Assembly: GCA_937915285.1 (NCBI GenBank)
Contig: CALDNG010000252.1
Location: 1-9,046 of the forward strand
Origin: an uncultured Desulfomonile sp.
GTDB taxonomy: Bacteria > Desulfobacterota > Desulfomonilia > Desulfomonilales > Desulfomonilaceae
DNA length: 9,046 bases
Direction of reading: 5' to 3'
Below the pieces are notes generated by a model, which saw only the letters and a list, made by a program, of their open reading frames with translations, was not told where the DNA came from and ran no database searches. The position numbers and the translations under genes are program-made. Shown here piece by piece: positions 5,828 to 9,046 of the stretch; the first letter of the stretch is position 1, and each line of letters starts with the position of its first letter.

Positions 5828-7625
5828 ACTCATCATCATCGGTCTTCAGAACGGCAAGAAAGGCGGACTGAGGTATAACAACGCTTCCCACCTGTTTCAT
5901 TCGTTTCTTGCCTTCCTTCTGCTTTTCAAGCAACTTTTTCTTTCTGGTAATGTCGCCACCATAACATTTCGCAGTAACATCTTTTCTGAGGGCGGAAACA
6001 GTCTCCCTAGCTATAATCTTGCCCCCAATGGCGCCCTGAATTGCTATCTTAAACAACTGCCGTGGAATTTCATCCTTGAGTTTCTCACAGGCTTTTCTTG
6101 CACGCTGATAGGCTCTCTCCTTGTGAACAAGCATTGAAAGGGCATCCACTTTCTCACTCGAAACCAGAATATCAACCTTCACCAGTTCTGTAGACCTGTA
6201 CTCAAGGAATTCGTAATCAAAAGACGCATAACCCCTGGAAATGGACTTCAGCTTGTCATAGAAATCGAATAGAACCTCGGACAGGGGTAGTTCGAAAATG
6301 AGTTCTACTCTTCCCGTGTCCAGATAAGCCATATCTCTTTGAATTCCCCTTCGATCTATGCAAAGCGATATGACCGGGCCGAGGTACTGTTCGGGCAGAA
6401 TGATGGATGCCTTGATGAAAGGCTCCTTTGTCTTGTCGATGGAAATGGGATCCGGGTACTTGGCCGGATTATCTATCATGATTTCCGTTCCATCCTTAAG
6501 AGATAGCACATACTGAACGGATGGGGCAGTTAGAATCAGGGACAGCCCAAATTCACGTTCCAGTCTCTCCTGAACCACTTCAAGATGCAACAATCCCAGA
6601 AATCCACACCTGAAACCGTGACCAAGGGCTGTCGAATGGTCTTTGTCAAATGTTAGCGAGGCGTCATTAAGCTTCAGCTTTTCAAGGGCTTCCGCAAGCT
6701 CCTGATAATCATCTGACGAAATAGGGTAGAAAGAGGAAAACACTACAGGCTTTACCAACTGAAATCCTTTTAAAGGACCGTCACAGGGTTTTTCATCCAG
6801 GGTGACGGTGTCACCTATGCGAGTATCACTTACCGTTTTTATGCCTGCTATCAGGTAACCAACCTCGCCTGCCAGCAGTTTTTTGACCGGTTTGCGCTCT
6901 ATAAGGAAAATCCCCGTTTCTTCAACCCTGTAAACTGCGCCTGTTGACCAAAGCTTAATATTGTCGCCCTGTTTTAACTGCCCATCAAAAACCCTGATGT
7001 GAACTATGGTTCCACGATATGGATCCCAATGAGAATCGAAGATCAAGGCCTTCAAAGGTAGCTTGGAGTCCCCTTTGGGTGGTGGAACAATCTTTACAAC
7101 AGCTTCCAGTACCTCATCAATACCTGTTCCTTCCTTGGCAGAGACCAGAATGGCCGTTTCAGGGTCTAGCCCCAAATCCTTGTCTATCTGGTGTTTCACC
7201 CGTTCAATGTCTGCCGCTGGAAGGTCGATTTTGTTAATGATGGGAATGATTTCCAGGTCCTGTTCGACTGCCATATAAAAATTTGCAAGGGTTTGCGCCT
7301 GAATTCCCTGGCAAGCGTCAATCACCAGCAGGGCGCCTTCGCATGAAACGAGGGCCCTTGACACCTCATAAGAAAAATCCGCGTGTCCCGGTGTGTCAAT
7401 CAGGTTAAGAGTATAGGATTTTCCGTCTTTTGACTTGTAAGGTAGGGCCACGGTTTGGCTCTTGATAGTGATTCCACGCTCTCTCTCAATATCCATGGTG
7501 TCCAGCATCTGATCGTGAAATTCATGATCACCTACAACACCGGTTATTTGAAGAAGTCTGTCTGCAAGGGTTGATTTACCGTGGTCTATGTGGGCAATAA
7601 TGCAAAAATTCCTGAGATGATCCAT
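5826..7625 (-). CDS. lepA: Elongation factor 4 (LepA), ribosome-binding GTPase
   Basis: LepA (EF4) is a translational GTPase that binds the ribosome and affects translation initiation, subunit assembly or stalled complexes. From the chosen start the protein is 599 residues, a standard length. G motifs are clear: AHIDHGKS at 11-18, RGIT at 50-53, DTPGH at 77-81 and NKID at 131-134. EF-G-like domains II, III and V follow, and the C-terminal region specific to LepA includes the [18 protein letters not shown] stretch near residue 550 and the KEGKKRMK segment. The ATG at 7625 is chosen because GGAG lies six bases upstream (7632-7635) and the protein then begins MDHLRNF just ahead of G1, as in other LepA proteins. 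In-frame ATGs at 7670 and 7637 would add 15 and 4 residues. It may share transcription with the upstream phosphatidyltransferase gene, but has a candidate promoter of its own. Confidence 0.97.
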   Translation of the reverse strand: MDHLRNFCIIAHIDHGKSTLADRLLQITGVVGDHEFHDQMLDTMDIERERGITIKSQTVALPYKSKDGKSYTLNLIDTPGHADFSYEVSRALVSCEGALLVIDACQGIQAQTLANFYMAVEQDLEIIPIINKIDLPAADIERVKHQIDKDLGLDPETAILVSAKEGTGIDEVLEAVVKIVPPPKGDSKLPLKALIFDSHWDPYRGTIVHIRVFDGQLKQGDNIKLWSTGAVYRVEETGIFLIERKPVKKLLAGEVGYLIAGIKTVSDTRIGDTVTLDEKPCDGPLKGFQLVKPVVFSSFYPISSDDYQELAEALEKLKLNDASLTFDKDHSTALGHGFRCGFLGLLHLEVVQERLEREFGLSLILTAPSVQYVLSLKDGTEIMIDNPAKYPDPISIDKTKEPFIKASIILPEQYLGPVISLCIDRRGIQRDMAYLDTGRVELIFELPLSEVLFDFYDKLKSISRGYASFDYEFLEYRSTELVKVDILVSSEKVDALSMLVHKERAYQRARKACEKLKDEIPRQLFKIAIQGAIGGKIIARETVSALRKDVTAKCYGGDITRKKKLLEKQKEGKKRMKQVGSVVIPQSAFLAVLKTDDDE

Positions 7626-7675
7626 AAAGGTCTCCATTGAGGCCGGTAGTGACAATACTTTTTTGAACATTCCTC

Positions 7676-7696
7676 ATCAGGGTAAATGCTCCTGAT
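7676..7696 (-). repeat. Small inverted repeat in the lepA leader
   Basis: ATCAGG (7676-7681) and CCTGAT (7691-7696) form a perfect 6-bp stem with a 9-base loop, about 50 bases upstream of the lepA start. On the minus strand the first arm contains part of an AGGAG sequence. It lies downstream of the candidate lepA promoter, so it would be in the leader RNA. The stem is short and could be chance. Confidence 0.3.
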
Positions 7697-7707
7697 CGAC
7701 GTAAGAG

Positions 7708-7735
7708 TCTTTAGACAACTTGAAAAGAATGTCAA
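7708..7735 (-). promoter_or_regulatory. Possible lepA promoter
   Basis: On the minus strand a perfect TTGACA (plus positions 7730-7735) is followed after 16 bp by TAAAGA (7708-7713), only a 3/6 match to the -10 consensus. It begins a few bases after the stop of the phosphatidyltransferase gene and would give lepA a leader of about 75 bases. Confidence 0.4.
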
Positions 7736-7741
7736 CAGACT

Positions 7742-9046
7742 TTACTTTAACAATATCCTGCGATCCAATTTATAGACGACCCCCTTAGGAGTCAACATCA
7801 CAATATCATCACCTTTTTTTACTGGTCCGATGGCATCCGGCTCCGGAAGGGCGTATGATGAATTGGCGGCAGTGAGCAGGTCCCGACCCGATATGAGTTT
7901 TTGCAGTGAAGCGACATACAGTATTGAGTTGAATGGCGATTTGTTGAGTTCGATTACCGTATCCTGGAGCACTTCGAGGCCCGATGGAAATGCGCCGTTG
8001 ATGTAGTAAGTTATCAGGCCACCCAGGATGTATCCTTTTTTCAAAGCCAACTCAGGATCAATGAGGTAAGTTTTTCTGGTGTAAAGATAGTTAGAGGCAA
8101 GCCAAACAGTTTTATCTTTCCATTTAACCGTGTTCATGGCCGTAACCCGCAGGTAGCCAAGCGGCAAGGTAAGCGTTGTGACGGCTTTTTTTGACTTGAA
8201 CGAGGCGTCCAGATCCAGACCCATTAAGAGCCTGGTGGAACTGTCAGCGATCAATAGCGCATTTTCATAAATGGGCAGGGCTTTAAATGATGGTTGAATG
8301 TATGCCGGGGCTTCGAAAGATTCCTGAAAGGAACCAACCCGCGTCGAGTCAATGCGCCGCACCTCTATTTTTTCATTTTCCCTTCTCAGAAGTAGAAGGA
8401 ACCTGTCTGATGTGGCGCCAAATCCGAGTATTTCAACGGGCTCATCCGGATCAACTATCTGGGCTTCTTTCTGCCATGTCAGAACCGATTCCGGTTTTGC
8501 AAGGATCGCCTTGATAGGAATCCAGTTTCCGTGGATAATAATTATGGCCAGGACAAGAATGGGAACAGCTACATTGAAAGTGTAATTCAATCCGCTGGAA
8601 TAAACATCCTTGTCCGAGAATCGGTTTTCGGTGTCGAATTTTTTTCGAATCCCCCCTTTTAATCTTATATATCCGACAATTACTTCCAGGGCCATGATCG
8701 CAGAAAAGAAAGCCATTAATTCATAGAAGTAATTTTGTCCAGTGAAGGCCCATATTCCGTAAACCATATATAAAAAGTATTTGCTTGTGATGGTGATGCG
8801 AGCCCTCAAGCCCATTACGTTTATTATTACGCCAAAAACGACTACTATCAGATACAGGGTGACATAAAGGGCGCCTACCAGCGGCTCTACCAGATGATGA
8901 AAAATGGCTAGCATAGCTACTACGACCATTCCAAACTGGTCGCAGACCAGATCAGTGAAGGCTCCTGATTGGGAAGCCTTTCCGGTGTTTCTGGCATAAG
9001 CTCCGTCGAGTCCATCACAAATTATGTGACAGAGCAGGAAAACGGC
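7742..9046 (-). CDS. CDP-alcohol phosphatidyltransferase with C-terminal beta-propeller-like domain (5' end off window)
   Basis: The frame is open to the right edge, so the N-terminus is missing; 434 residues are visible. Near the visible start is the complete catalytic motif of the family, D-x2-D-G-x2-A-R-x8-G-x3-D-x3-D, at residues D11, D14, G15, A18, R19, G28, D32 and D36. These enzymes move a phosphoalcohol from a CDP-alcohol to an acceptor alcohol, usually in phospholipid synthesis. Four membrane segments follow the motif (about 33-52, 56-80, 88-103, 106-128), then a further helix at about 156-172 that the core family lacks. The remaining 260 residues are soluble, with repeated short hydrophobic strands, as in 'RFLLLLRRE', 'NALLIADS', 'TVWLASNY' and 'DIVMLTPKGVVYKLD', which suggests a beta-propeller, probably outside the cytoplasm. 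Substrate is unknown. An ATG at 8929 lies inside this protein after the motif and is not a start. It ends 116 bp before lepA. Confidence 0.85.
   Translation of the reverse strand, partial: AVFLLCHIICDGLDGAYARNTGKASQSGAFTDLVCDQFGMVVVAMLAIFHHLVEPLVGALYVTLYLIVVVFGVIINVMGLRARITITSKYFLYMVYGIWAFTGQNYFYELMAFFSAIMALEVIVGYIRLKGGIRKKFDTENRFSDKDVYSSGLNYTFNVAVPILVLAIIIIHGNWIPIKAILAKPESVLTWQKEAQIVDPDEPVEILGFGATSDRFLLLLRRENEKIEVRRIDSTRVGSFQESFEAPAYIQPSFKALPIYENALLIADSSTRLLMGLDLDASFKSKKAVTTLTLPLGYLRVTAMNTVKWKDKTVWLASNYLYTRKTYLIDPELALKKGYILGGLITYYINGAFPSGLEVLQDTVIELNKSPFNSILYVASLQKLISGRDLLTAANSSYALPEPDAIGPVKKGDDIVMLTPKGVVYKLDRRILLK

Noticed and set aside
7742..8929. ATG at 8929 as the start of an independent 395-residue membrane protein.
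   Set aside because: The frame continues upstream without a stop to the window edge and encodes the full CDP-alcohol phosphatidyltransferase motif just before that ATG.

Overview
The window looks like ordinary chromosome from an anaerobic Gram-negative bacterium. A member of Desulfobacterota (the former Deltaproteobacteria) is the most likely source, but this is inferred from gene content (a Feo operon with a Cys-rich FeoB-associated protein, and a stand-alone Smr protein) and not from any marker gene. Genes are closely packed, base composition is moderate, and I see no mobile element, tRNA, rRNA or CRISPR array.

Layout from left to right. Positions 1-1563 (minus) hold a large multi-pass membrane protein, cut by the window edge, that resembles GT-C type membrane glycosyltransferases. 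A short divergent intergenic region separates it from a plus-strand series: a stand-alone Smr domain protein (1697-2014), then after a 228-bp gap with a clear promoter the ferrous iron uptake operon feoA (2243-2557), feoB (2565-4937) and a 55-residue Cys-rich FeoB-associated membrane peptide (4964-5131). Next is an exported NTF2-like protein (5253-5774) with a TTG start and a strong ribosome binding site. A hairpin at 5794-5827 lies between this gene and the convergent lepA (5826-7625, minus), whose stop codon it overlaps. Upstream of lepA, also on the minus strand, is a CDP-alcohol phosphatidyltransferase (7742-9046), cut by the right edge, with an extra membrane anchor and a long C-terminal domain that looks like a beta-propeller.

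The only clear functional unit is the Feo operon. FeoB is the GTP-dependent Fe(II) permease, FeoA its cytoplasmic SH3-like partner, and the Cys-rich peptide an accessory found beside FeoB in many anaerobes. This FeoA has an N-terminal CX2CX7C extension, so Cys-rich elements flank FeoB on both sides. The other genes look like independent units. The least familiar architecture is the phosphatidyltransferase with its extracytoplasmic-looking C-terminal domain. I find no convincing evidence of a wholly new multi-gene system.
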